From positions 1 to 8,001 of the forward strand of contig JAGQRC010000128.1 of assembly GCA_020425835.1 (NCBI GenBank): a stretch of DNA of 8,001 nt, in the 5' to 3' direction. Positions 1 to 6,188 of this stretch are shown piece after piece. A program made the position numbers and the translations under genes. The number at the start of each line of letters is the position of its first letter. The first letter of the stretch is position 1. This DNA comes from Planctomycetota bacterium. Its GTDB lineage: Bacteria > Planctomycetota > UBA8108 > UBA1146 > JAJFFE01. Under the pieces are notes generated by a model. That model saw only the letters and a list, made by a program, of their open reading frames with translations, searched no databases and was not told where the DNA came from.

Positions 1-1558
1 GCACGATCGCCGTGAGCCACTCGCGTTCTCGTCCGGGCGTCGGGGGCGGAAAGGGCAAGGTCGGCGCGAACAAGAGCGCGTCGACGATGCGCGCGCGTTC
101 CCGCCGGTCCGAACCGAGGGCCCCGATCCGGCGCAGCACCGCCTCGATCGCCGGAGCCGGCGGGCCGCCCCAGAGGACCGTCCAGACACTCAACGCGAAC
201 TCGTCACCTCGCAAGGGTCGTGATGTGCCGGAGACACACTCGAGGACCCAACCCTCGAGACCCCGATCGTCTTCGTCGGGGAGCGGCGGAGCGACGCCAT
301 AGGGATGCGAGCGAACCGTCGTCGCGCGGTCGACCTCGATCTCGAGCATTCCCCGCCAATTCGCACGGTCCGCCGGGACTTCGTCGGGATTCAGGGTCAG
401 CGCGAGTTCGAGCCAGCTCGGCTCGCGGTCGACCCATCGTCCGATCAGTGTCTTCCGCGCGCGCTCGCGCCAGAACTCGGGGCTCGTTCGGGCGAGGGTG
501 ACGCGATCCGACACCGATCCACCACCCTCCACGAGTTCGTCGAGCGTCGGCTCGCGGCCGTACAGCGCTCGATGAATCCGTCGCACTCGGTCGATCTCCA
601 TCGGATCGAGCTCTCTCAACCGCTCGAACTCGAAGACGGCGGCATCGGGGCCGAGCGGCGGATCACCGGCGACCCACGCGGCCACCCCGTCCGTGGCGTC
701 CGCCGTCAACAACAGCGTGAACGTTGCGTCGTGCGGCGCGACGCTCGAGAACTTCGGAATCGTCCAGCCGCCGGTGGTTCGCGTCGGCAGCGCGCCGCGA
801 GCCTTCGCCGTGCGGAGTTGGTCCGCCCACCGCCCCCACTCCAGGGAAGCTCCACCGCGAAAGTCGACGCGCTCCGACGAGACGTGACAGAGCGACGTCG
901 CACAGGACCGGTCGAGCTCTCGACCGAGCTCGCCCCAACCGGCCCGATCCGCTGGCGGCTCGATCGCTCGACGCTCGAGCGGACGTGGGATGATCGGGCT
1001 CGGCGTCAGCTCGACGACTTTGGCGTCCTCGTCACCCGCCTCTTCGGCCGTCGAGGTCGTCGAGCCCTTCGCTCCGATCCAACCGGGCAGCACCCAGCCC
1101 ATCCACGCGGCGACCCCGAGCAGCACGACGATCACTGCGACGATCCCCCCCGTGCGCGATCGCGCGGGCGCGCCTTCGCTCGGGCCGACCTCGATGGGCG
1201 TCTCACCAGGGATCGGACGTGGCACGGTCTCGGGGATCCGAAACGTCTCGGGACCCGCCCCGGCGATCACCGCGACGAGATTGCCGATGATGAACTCCTC
1301 GCCTGGCCGGACCGCGAACTCGGTCAATCGTCGACCACCGAGTCGCATCCCGTTCTTCGAGTCGAGATCGACGATGTGGAAGCGACCGTCTCGGCCGACC
1401 GTCAGCGACGCGTGCACCTTGGATATGGAGCGATCAGGAAGGACGACGTCGACATCCTCGCCGCGACCGATCCGAAGTACCACATCGGGACCGAGCGTCG
1501 GGAGCTCGACGCGAGCCGAGAAGTCGCGCTCGCGGCCACGGGCGATCAGGTAGGCCAT
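1..1558 (-). CDS. FHA-domain single-pass membrane protein (C-terminus cut by window edge)
   Basis: Translating the minus strand from the ATG at 1558 gives 519 codons without a stop to the window edge, so the C-terminus is missing. Residues about 1-100 form a forkhead-associated (FHA) domain, which binds phosphothreonine: visible are GRGEDVD (31-37), LPDRSISKVHASL (40-52, with the S-x-x-H core) and DLDSKNG (64-70). A proline-rich linker leads to one hydrophobic segment (about 138-161). The rest is probably extracytoplasmic and holds a Cys-x4-Cys-His motif (C219, C224, H225). Residues about 320-375 (RVRRIHRALYGREPTLDEL, then SPEFWRERARK) loosely resemble planctomycete DUF1549-type proteins; that match is from memory and uncertain. 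The frame is rich in G/C-ending codons, unlike the overlapping plus-strand frame. A GGAGG site lies 6 bases before the ATG. The likely role is phosphorylation-dependent signalling across the membrane, but the partner kinase is not visible. FHA domain confident; C-terminal role unknown. Confidence 0.88.
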   Translation of the reverse strand, partial: MAYLIARGRERDFSARVELPTLGPDVVLRIGRGEDVDVVLPDRSISKVHASLTVGRDGRFHIVDLDSKNGMRLGGRRLTEFAVRPGEEFIIGNLVAVIAGAGPETFRIPETVPRPIPGETPIEVGPSEGAPARSRTGGIVAVIVVLLGVAAWMGWVLPGWIGAKGSTTSTAEEAGDEDAKVVELTPSPIIPRPLERRAIEPPADRAGWGELGRELDRSCATSLCHVSSERVDFRGGASLEWGRWADQLRTAKARGALPTRTTGGWTIPKFSSVAPHDATFTLLLTADATDGVAAWVAGDPPLGPDAAVFEFERLRELDPMEIDRVRRIHRALYGREPTLDELVEGGGSVSDRVTLARTSPEFWRERARKTLIGRWVDREPSWLELALTLNPDEVPADRANWRGMLEIEVDRATTVRSHPYGVAPPLPDEDDRGLEGWVLECVSGTSRPLRGDEFALSVWTVLWGGPPAPAIEAVLRRIGALGSDRRERARIVDALLFAPTLPFPPPTPGREREWLTAIV

Positions 1559-1564
1559 GAAGTC

Positions 1565-1569
1565 CCTCC
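1565..1569 (-). promoter_or_regulatory. Ribosome binding site of the FHA gene
   Basis: GGAGG on the minus strand, 6 bases before the ATG at 1558. It supports this start for a gene whose stop codon lies outside the window. Confidence 0.6.
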
Positions 1570-1630
1570 GGGTGGGAAGGCACGAGTCTCGTCCGAAGTC
1601 GGGATCACGTCGCGACGGGAGGGTGGGTCG

Positions 1631-1636
1631 ATTCTA
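1631..1636 (-). promoter_or_regulatory. Candidate -10 element for the FHA gene
   Basis: The minus strand reads TAGAAT here, in the 122-base gap between the UbiA-family stop and the FHA start. It would give a leader of roughly 65 bases. No convincing -35 hexamer lies at the usual spacing, so this is tentative. The FHA gene could instead be read through from the upstream pair, because the gap holds only a weak stem (AAGCG/CGCTT) and no T-tract terminator. Confidence 0.25.
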
Positions 1637-1680
1637 AGCGACGACGCGGGGCGCTTCACCTTCGAATCTCCGGGAGCGGC

Positions 1681-2601
1681 TCAGCGGATCAGACTCCAGC
1701 CGACCGACGCTGCCCAGCCGCACAGAATCAGGAAGTGCGTCGGCTGGCGGTACACCCGCTCGACGGGGGTCATCTCCGGTGACTTTCGGATCAAACGGAA
1801 GTCGTTGAGGAACCCGAGGAGGACGAACGGTGCGGAGGCGAGCTCCCGGCCCTCGCGAAAGACCGGCGAGTCGAAGCAGTAGAGCACGTAGGTGACGATC
1901 GCGACCATCGACACCGCCGCGAGCGCGATGTCGATCCCTCGGATGCTGTAGTGCGCGAGGCTCGGGCGGTGCTCGACGTCGAGCCCGGCGACGAGGTCGG
2001 CTCGTCGCTTCGTCAGCGCCAGGAACAGGGCCATGGTGGAGGTGCAGCCGACCAACCATCCCGACGGTGCCACTCGGACCAGAGCGCATCCGAAGACGAC
2101 GCGAACGAGGAACCCGATCGCGAGGAGCGTGACATCGACCACGCCGATGTGTTTGCCGAACGACGAGTAGACCAGATTGATCCCGAGATAGACCAACCCG
2201 AGACCGATCGCGGCCCCGAGCGCCGTCAGTCCGAGCAGCCCGATCCCCAGCGACGCGAGCAGGACGCTGAAGATCAGCGCCCACCGGTCCCCGATGCGCC
2301 CGGCGGCGACCGGCCGATTCCGCTTGCGCGGATGTTGTCGGTCCCGCTCCGCATCGCGGACGTCGTTGAAGACGTACGACGCCGAGGCGAGCAACGAGAA
2401 GCCGACGAAACCGAGCGCGATGGTCCCGCCGTTCAATTGCGCCCCGGCCGCGACCGCGAACGGGAGCGGAATCAGGATGAAGCCGTTCTTGATCCAGTGA
2501 TGCGGACGCGCCAGACGAATCAGATCGGCGCCGCGCGACGACGCTCTCCGGTCGGTCGTCGACGAGAGCGACCGGGAAACCTCGGGGTCCTCGGACGTCA
2601 C
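1681..2601 (-). CDS. UbiA-family polyprenyl-phosphate phosphoribosyltransferase (DPPR synthase-like, Rv3806c type)
   Basis: A 306-residue integral membrane prenyltransferase. The family member it most resembles, mycobacterial Rv3806c, moves 5-phosphoribose from PRPP to decaprenyl phosphate, the first committed step to lipid-linked arabinose. Seen here: the N-terminal RPHHWIKN motif (32-39), the first Asp-rich motif NDVRDAERD (79-87) followed by HPRKRNRPVAAG (90-101), which is typical of the phosphoribosyl branch rather than of ubiquinone or heme prenyltransferases, and a second motif, YSSFGKHIGVVDV (145-157), with D156. About eight or nine hydrophobic helices follow one another. The start is GTG at 2601, whose bases overlap the TGA of the upstream oxidoreductase (GTGA), implying translational coupling. 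The roughly 25-residue polar tail before the first motif fits the family. The adjacent DprE1-like gene strongly supports the assignment. The acceptor chain length and the final glycoconjugate cannot be read from sequence. Confidence 0.9.
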   Translation of the reverse strand: MTSEDPEVSRSLSSTTDRRASSRGADLIRLARPHHWIKNGFILIPLPFAVAAGAQLNGGTIALGFVGFSLLASASYVFNDVRDAERDRQHPRKRNRPVAAGRIGDRWALIFSVLLASLGIGLLGLTALGAAIGLGLVYLGINLVYSSFGKHIGVVDVTLLAIGFLVRVVFGCALVRVAPSGWLVGCTSTMALFLALTKRRADLVAGLDVEHRPSLAHYSIRGIDIALAAVSMVAIVTYVLYCFDSPVFREGRELASAPFVLLGFLNDFRLIRKSPEMTPVERVYRQPTHFLILCGWAASVGWSLIR

Positions 2602-3950
2602 CGGCCCGCTCCGCCTCGTGTGTCGCGGATCGTGTCGCCGAAGAGCCGAACCGACAGCGCACTGCAGATCGAACGATCCGGATCCCAGCGATCGCGTTCC
2701 GACTGGAAAGCCGGCAGCCGCGGCTCCATACGGGCGAACGACGCCGCGGTCGTCAACGCGTCCTTGGCGAGATAGACCCTTCCCCCAGCGTCGATGACGT
2801 GCTGGTTGAGTCGACCGACCAGATCGCGGGTCGCCTCGCCCCGGTACGGCACATCGAAGCAGACGGTCACCCCGCGTCGCGGGAACGAGAGCAACCCATC
2901 CCCCTCGTCACCGAGATCCTTGATCACGGTCAGGAAACTCTCCCCGCCCGACGCTCGGAAGTGATCGACGAGGTTCACCGCGCCTCGACCGTCGTCGCCC
3001 CATGGAACGACCGCCTGATACTGGATGAATCCGTTGGCACCGTACGCGCGGTTCCAGCCATCGATCGCATCGAGAGGGTGGAAGAACGACTCGGCGGAGA
3101 CGAGGCGCGCTCCCGGTCGCCGCGTCCAGCGGTACACGATGTTGCCGAGCCGAGCGATCGACCGACCGATGCGAATCGGCGGCCGGCGTCGAGGTCGCCG
3201 CTTCGGTGGAGCGAAGTCGGGCACCTCGGGCGCCTCGGCCCAGTCTCCCGCCAACACCACCCCTCGCCCGCCACCGAGGAGGTCGACCCAGCCCACGGTG
3301 AAGGCATGTCGCTCACTGGCCTCGCGCAGAACCTGGGACAACTCGGTCAGGTCGGCCGTATGACGGCACGTCTGGCGGACCCACGCGGACGCGACCCGTT
3401 CGAGCTCGAACTCGACCTCGAGAATGGTCCCGGTCAGCCCCATGCCGCCGACCGTCGCGCGGAATAGACCGGGCTCGATCTCCCGGGAGCAGCGGACCGT
3501 CGCTCCCGACGCGACGCGAACGACGAGTTCGCGCACGTGTCGTCCGAACGACCCGACGCGATGGTGGTTCTTGCCGTGCACATCGGCCGCGACCATTCCG
3601 CCGACCGTGACGTACCGGGTCCCGGGCGAAACGGGAACGAACCAACCGCGAGGGGTGAAGAGAGACAGAATCGCGTCGAGCGAGGCCCCCGCCTCGGTCC
3701 GCAGGACGCCGCGGTCGGGATCGAACCGGAGGAGTCGGTCGGCGAATCGGGTGCATGTCACCGCTCCGCCCGACTCGGCCGGGAGCGCCGCGTCCCCGTA
3801 CGCGCGACCGAGCCCGCGGGCCAACTGGGTCGGATCGAGTCGATCGAGGCGGTCGTCGGATCGAAGCCGTGCCCGCGTTCGCGGGACCCGACCCCAACCG
3901 GCGATCTCGATCGTGTCGCCAGCGGGTCCCTCGCGATGCGGCGCATTCAT
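2598..3950 (-). CDS. dprE1: FAD-dependent decaprenylphosphoryl-ribose 2'-oxidase-like protein (DprE1 family)
   Basis: A 450-residue protein of the VAO-type FAD oxidoreductase family, matching mycobacterial DprE1 in length (about 460) and along most of its sequence. DprE1 oxidises the 2'-hydroxyl of polyprenyl-phosphoryl-ribose to a keto intermediate, which DprE2 then reduces to the arabinose epimer. Recognisable in order: GWGR (18-21), ARGLGRAYGD (44-53), PVSPGTRYVTVGG (106-118) and HGKNHH (125-130) in the FAD domain, ATVGGMGLTG (165-174), FFHPLDAIDGWNRAYG (289-304), then the active-site Cys (C364, in VTVCFDVP) and Lys (K396, in YLAKDALTT), equivalent to Cys387 and Lys418 of the M. tuberculosis enzyme. 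A basic stretch (KRRPRRRPP, 250-258) falls in the region that is a flexible loop in DprE1. ATG at 3950 is the only usable start: the frame meets a TAG upstream with no start codon between. The ribosome binding site is weak. Stop overlaps the next gene's GTG by 4 bases. No DprE2 homologue is in the window. Confidence 0.92.
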   Translation of the reverse strand: MNAPHREGPAGDTIEIAGWGRVPRTRARLRSDDRLDRLDPTQLARGLGRAYGDAALPAESGGAVTCTRFADRLLRFDPDRGVLRTEAGASLDAILSLFTPRGWFVPVSPGTRYVTVGGMVAADVHGKNHHRVGSFGRHVRELVVRVASGATVRCSREIEPGLFRATVGGMGLTGTILEVEFELERVASAWVRQTCRHTADLTELSQVLREASERHAFTVGWVDLLGGGRGVVLAGDWAEAPEVPDFAPPKRRPRRRPPIRIGRSIARLGNIVYRWTRRPGARLVSAESFFHPLDAIDGWNRAYGANGFIQYQAVVPWGDDGRGAVNLVDHFRASGGESFLTVIKDLGDEGDGLLSFPRRGVTVCFDVPYRGEATRDLVGRLNQHVIDAGGRVYLAKDALTTAASFARMEPRLPAFQSERDRWDPDRSICSALSVRLFGDTIRDTRGGAGR

Positions 3951-4004
3951 CTCGACGGTGCTTTCGTCAGGGGCCGGTGCGAGGGGGGAGCTGCGCCGTG
4001 CCTA

Positions 4005-4068
4005 ACATGATTCCAGATTGTACGTTATTTTTGGCGTCCGACGCGTGCGGGATTCCGCGACATGATTC
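4005..4068. repeat. Pair of 9-bp direct repeats (ACATGATTC) in the divergent promoter region
   Basis: ACATGATTC occurs at 4005-4013 and again at 4060-4068, 55 bases apart start to start. The right copy directly abuts the candidate extended -10 element reading toward pckA. The left copy lies just downstream of the candidate -10 reading toward the dprE1-like gene, about where transcription would begin. The placement would suit a shared regulator, but a 9-bp repeat could also be coincidence. Confidence 0.4.
4017..4022 (-). promoter_or_regulatory. Candidate -10 element for the dprE1-like/UbiA operon
   Basis: The minus strand reads TACAAT (five of six bases of the sigma-70 consensus) in the most AT-rich stretch of the region. 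It implies a leader of about 60 bases before the ATG at 3950. No clear -35 hexamer is present 16-18 bases upstream. Confidence 0.35.
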
Positions 4069-4077
4069 TGCTAAACT
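4069..4077 (+). promoter_or_regulatory. Candidate extended -10 promoter for pckA
   Basis: TGCTAAACT on the plus strand fits the extended -10 pattern TGn-TAnnnT, which can work without a good -35 element; none is visible here. If used, it produces a pckA leader of about 220 bases. Confidence 0.35.
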
Positions 4078-4115
4078 CCGCCGCCTTCTGGCCCGGGTTT
4101 CCCCCTCGATTCGAG

Positions 4116-4135
4116 TCGCGCTTCCGTGAGCGCGA
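4116..4135 (+). other. Hairpin in the pckA leader
   Basis: TCGCGCT (4116-4122) pairs perfectly with AGCGCGA (4129-4135) around a 6-base loop. There is no T tract, so it does not look like an intrinsic terminator; it may stabilise or structure the leader RNA. Confidence 0.4.
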
Positions 4136-4198
4136 TCGGAGGGATCGTCGCCGACGAGACCCGCCCCGACGACCGCCGGAGCGGCTCGGGCACCCGAC

Positions 4199-4217
4199 CG
4201 TGGGTCTGCGACCCGCG
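4199..4217 (+). other. Second hairpin in the pckA leader
   Basis: CGTGGGTC (4199-4206) pairs with GACCCGCG (4210-4217) around a 3-base loop, with one G-T wobble pair. Role unknown. In GC-rich DNA such stems arise fairly often by chance. Confidence 0.35.
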
Positions 4218-4221
4218 TCGA

Positions 4222-4258
4222 CGGGCGCAATACCAGGAACACGGCCCGCGGGCGCAAT
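4222..4258 (+). repeat. 10-bp direct repeat in the pckA leader
   Basis: CGGGCGCAAT occurs at 4222-4231 and 4249-4258, 27 bases apart, between the second hairpin and the pckA start. It could be a pair of protein binding half-sites or a chance duplication. Confidence 0.35.
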
Positions 4259-4305
4259 CCGGCCCGGCGGCAGAATGGCCCCAACGATTCCGATAGGCGA
4301 ACTCC

Positions 4306-5883
4306 ATGAGTGCCGGCAACAGCATTCCCGACTTCGGCTCTGCGACCATCCACTCCAACCTCTCCGTCCCGGCTCTGATCGAAGAGGCCGTTCGTCGGAA
4401 GGAGGGACAACTCGCCGCCAATGGCGCACTCTGCTGCGATACCGGTGAACGCACTGGGCGCAGCCCCTCCGACAAGTTCCTCGAAGACTCTCCGGGCATC
4501 ACCGCGAACATCGACTGGGGGAAGGTCAACCGACCGATCAGTCCGGACAACTTCGCCCGGCTCGAAGCGAAGGCCCTCGAGCATCTCCGAAAGCGCGGCG
4601 AGATCTTCCGATTCGACGGGTTCGCGGGCGCCGATCCCGAGTACCGACTGAAGGTCTCGGTCTTCACCGAGAAGGCGTGGCACAGCCTCTTCGCGAAGAC
4701 CCTGTTCATCAACGCCCCCAAGGGCAATCTCGCCTCGTTCCAGCCGGACTGGGTCGTCATCAATGCGTGCGGCATGCGCGTCGAGGACTTCAAGGACTAC
4801 GGCCTCGCATCGCCGATGGGCATCGTGCAATCGCTGGAGAAGAAGAAGGTCCTGATCTTCGGCACTCACTACGCGGGGGAGATCAAGAAGTCGATCTTCT
4901 ACGCGATGAACTACGACCTCCCCGATCTCGGCGTCTTCCCGATGCACTGCTCGGCCAACGTCGACTCGAAGGATCCGGGCAACGTCGCGCTGTTCTTCGG
5001 TCTGTCGGGCACCGGTAAGACGACGCTCTCCGCCGATCCGGATCGTCCCTTGATCGGGGACGATGAGCACGGCTGGTCCGAGCGCGGCGTGTTCAACATC
5101 GAAGGCGGCTGCTACGCGAAGTGCATCCGGTTGTCGCCGAGCGGTGAGCCACAGATCTTCAACGCGATCAAGTTCGGCTCGGTCCTCGAGAACACGGTGA
5201 TCGACGACGGAACGCGCGAACCCGACTACGACGACGGATCCAAGACCGAGAACACCCGCGTCACCTATCCGGTGTCCTACATCCCCGGGGCGCGGATCCC
5301 GTCCGTCGGCAGCCACCCGAAGAACGTCGTCTTCCTGACCGCCGACGCGTTCGGGGTACTGCCCCCGGTGAGCAAGCTGACACGCGAGCAGGCGATGTAC
5401 TACTTCGTCAACGGCTACACGTCGAAGCTGGCGGGAACCGAGGCGGGCGTGACCGAACCGACGCCGAACTTCAGCCCCTGCTTCGGTGGACCGTTCCTCC
5501 CCCGCCCCCCCATGGTCTACGCGGAGTGGCTCGCCAAGCGAGTCGCGGAGCACGACGCCGATGTCTGGCTCCTGAACACCGGATGGACCGGCGGCCCCTA
5601 CGGAGAAGGCGAGCGGTTCAAGCTCTCCTACACGCGCGCGTTCGTCACCGCGATCCTCGACGGCTCCCTGCGCAACGCCGAGTACGTGGAGCATCCGATC
5701 TTCGGTCTGCAGATGCCGACCACCGCGCCGAACGTCCCGGCCGAGGTGCTCAGCCCTCGGGAGACGTGGAGCGATGCCGGGGCGTACGATTCCAAGGCGA
5801 AAGAGCTCGCCGCTCTGTTCCGGAAGAACGACGCGGCCTACGAGATCTCCGACGAGGTTCGAGCGGCCGGTCCGCGCATCTGA
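4306..5883 (+). CDS. pckA: Phosphoenolpyruvate carboxykinase (ATP)
   Basis: A cytoplasmic 525-residue enzyme that converts oxaloacetate and ATP to phosphoenolpyruvate, CO2 and ADP, the entry step of gluconeogenesis from TCA-cycle intermediates. It aligns with E. coli PckA (540 residues) over its length. Seen: substrate-binding DTGERTGRSPSDK (45-57, R52), GTHYAGEIKKSIF (186-198; Y189 and K195 match metal and substrate ligands Y207 and K213 of E. coli), the metal-ligand His in PMHCSAN (H214), the P-loop GLSGTGKTTLS (232-242), the metal-binding kinase-2 motif LIGDDEHGW (249-257, D253), DGSKTENTR (310-318), and the mobile active-site lid with TEPTPNFSPCFGGPF (383-397). The protein ends in AAGPRI, as in homologues. 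ATG at 4306 follows a modest AGGCGA site by 5 bases; there is no better upstream start. It is monocistronic as far as can be seen, with a long leader and a stem-loop downstream. This is the ATP-dependent family, not the unrelated-in-sequence GTP type. Confidence 0.98.
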   Translation: MSAGNSIPDFGSATIHSNLSVPALIEEAVRRKEGQLAANGALCCDTGERTGRSPSDKFLEDSPGITANIDWGKVNRPISPDNFARLEAKALEHLRKRGEIFRFDGFAGADPEYRLKVSVFTEKAWHSLFAKTLFINAPKGNLASFQPDWVVINACGMRVEDFKDYGLASPMGIVQSLEKKKVLIFGTHYAGEIKKSIFYAMNYDLPDLGVFPMHCSANVDSKDPGNVALFFGLSGTGKTTLSADPDRPLIGDDEHGWSERGVFNIEGGCYAKCIRLSPSGEPQIFNAIKFGSVLENTVIDDGTREPDYDDGSKTENTRVTYPVSYIPGARIPSVGSHPKNVVFLTADAFGVLPPVSKLTREQAMYYFVNGYTSKLAGTEAGVTEPTPNFSPCFGGPFLPRPPMVYAEWLAKRVAEHDADVWLLNTGWTGGPYGEGERFKLSYTRAFVTAILDGSLRNAEYVEHPIFGLQMPTTAPNVPAEVLSPRETWSDAGAYDSKAKELAALFRKNDAAYEISDEVRAAGPRI

Positions 5884-5900
5884 TCGGTCGACCAACCCGG

Positions 5901-5944
5901 GACCCTCGTGCGACGCCGACTCTCTCCTCGAGGGTCGGCGTTGC
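5901..5944 (+). terminator. Stem-loop after pckA with two mutually exclusive stems
   Basis: Beginning 18 bases after the pckA stop codon, 5910-5920 pairs with 5934-5944 (11 bp including one G-T pair, 13-base loop). Separately, GACCCTCG (5901-5908) pairs perfectly with CGAGGGTC (5929-5936). The stems share bases 5934-5936 and cannot form together. The position suits a transcription terminator or an mRNA 3'-end stabiliser, but there is no run of T after either stem, so a classical intrinsic terminator is not supported. Confidence 0.45.
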
Positions 5945-6175
5945 GCATCGGTTGACGCCTTGCCGACTGCGAGCGTCGGACCGACGAGATCCCGACCCCC
6001 ATCCCGGCCTCCGGAATCCTGGTCACCGTACCGTCTCCGCACCCGGTCGTTCCCGATCCCACCTCCGGAATCGTCGGCCGTGGTCGTCGCAGACGAGTTT
6101 CACCGCCAGCGCCCAACGCTCGAGCGGGTTGGCCCCGAGGTTGCCCCTGAGCTGCGCGAGTCGGATCTTCTCCCG

Positions 6176-6185
6176 AGGAGGTGAT
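6176..6185 (+). promoter_or_regulatory. Near-ideal ribosome binding site of the CDP-alcohol phosphotransferase gene
   Basis: AGGAGGTGAT is a full 10-base complement to the usual 3' end of bacterial 16S rRNA, placed 7 bases (from AGGAGG) before the ATG at 6189. It settles the start: the open frame extends much further upstream into pckA, but that extension is not coding. Confidence 0.8.
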
Positions 6186-6188
6186 GGG

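Larger units (their letters stand above)
3951..4305. other. Divergent intergenic region between dprE1-like gene and pckA
   Basis: 355 bases without a credible gene. About 4003-4078 is clearly richer in A and T than its surroundings and holds the candidate promoters for both directions plus a 9-bp direct repeat. About 4080-4305 is GC-rich and would be the untranslated leader of pckA; it contains two stable hairpins and a 10-bp direct repeat. Short frames that cross this region lack ribosome binding sites and any recognisable protein. Confidence 0.6.
5884..6188. other. Intergenic region between pckA and the CDP-alcohol phosphotransferase gene
   Basis: 305 bases with no credible gene. It begins with the stem-loop at 5901-5944, carries an 11-bp direct repeat CCTCCGGAATC at 6008-6018 and 6062-6072, and ends with a strong ribosome binding site. 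No clear sigma-70 promoter was found, though the next gene presumably needs one here. A minus-strand frame ending at 6023 encodes a protein-like stretch but has no start codon. Confidence 0.5.

Noticed and set aside
219..303. Short plus-strand frames near the left edge
   Set aside because: All lie within the minus-strand FHA gene, which reads open to the window edge; none has a ribosome binding site or protein-like composition.
305..1882. 525-codon plus-strand open frame
   Set aside because: It is antisense to the FHA gene, and its end runs into the UbiA-family gene. It is Arg-rich, without domains, and overlaps two well-supported minus-strand genes.
1634..2662. 342-codon minus-strand frame over the UbiA-family gene
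   Set aside because: A frame-shifted shadow of the UbiA-family gene: Arg-rich and without membrane segments, whereas the chosen frame has all the family motifs.
1951..2775. 274-codon plus-strand frame
   Set aside because: Antisense to the UbiA-family and dprE1-like genes; highly charged with no recognisable fold.
3967..6042. 691-codon open frame on the minus strand opposite pckA
   Set aside because: It lies almost wholly antisense to a certain pckA gene. Its composition (Arg, Asp, Val, Gly rich, no motifs) is what G/C-ending codons of the real gene produce when read backwards. It starts beyond the pckA stop and has no family resemblance.
5526..6188. Upstream extension of the CDP-alcohol phosphotransferase into pckA
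   Set aside because: The frame is open, but the added roughly 220 residues are Arg/Pro-rich shadow of pckA, and an excellent ribosome binding site marks the ATG at 6189.
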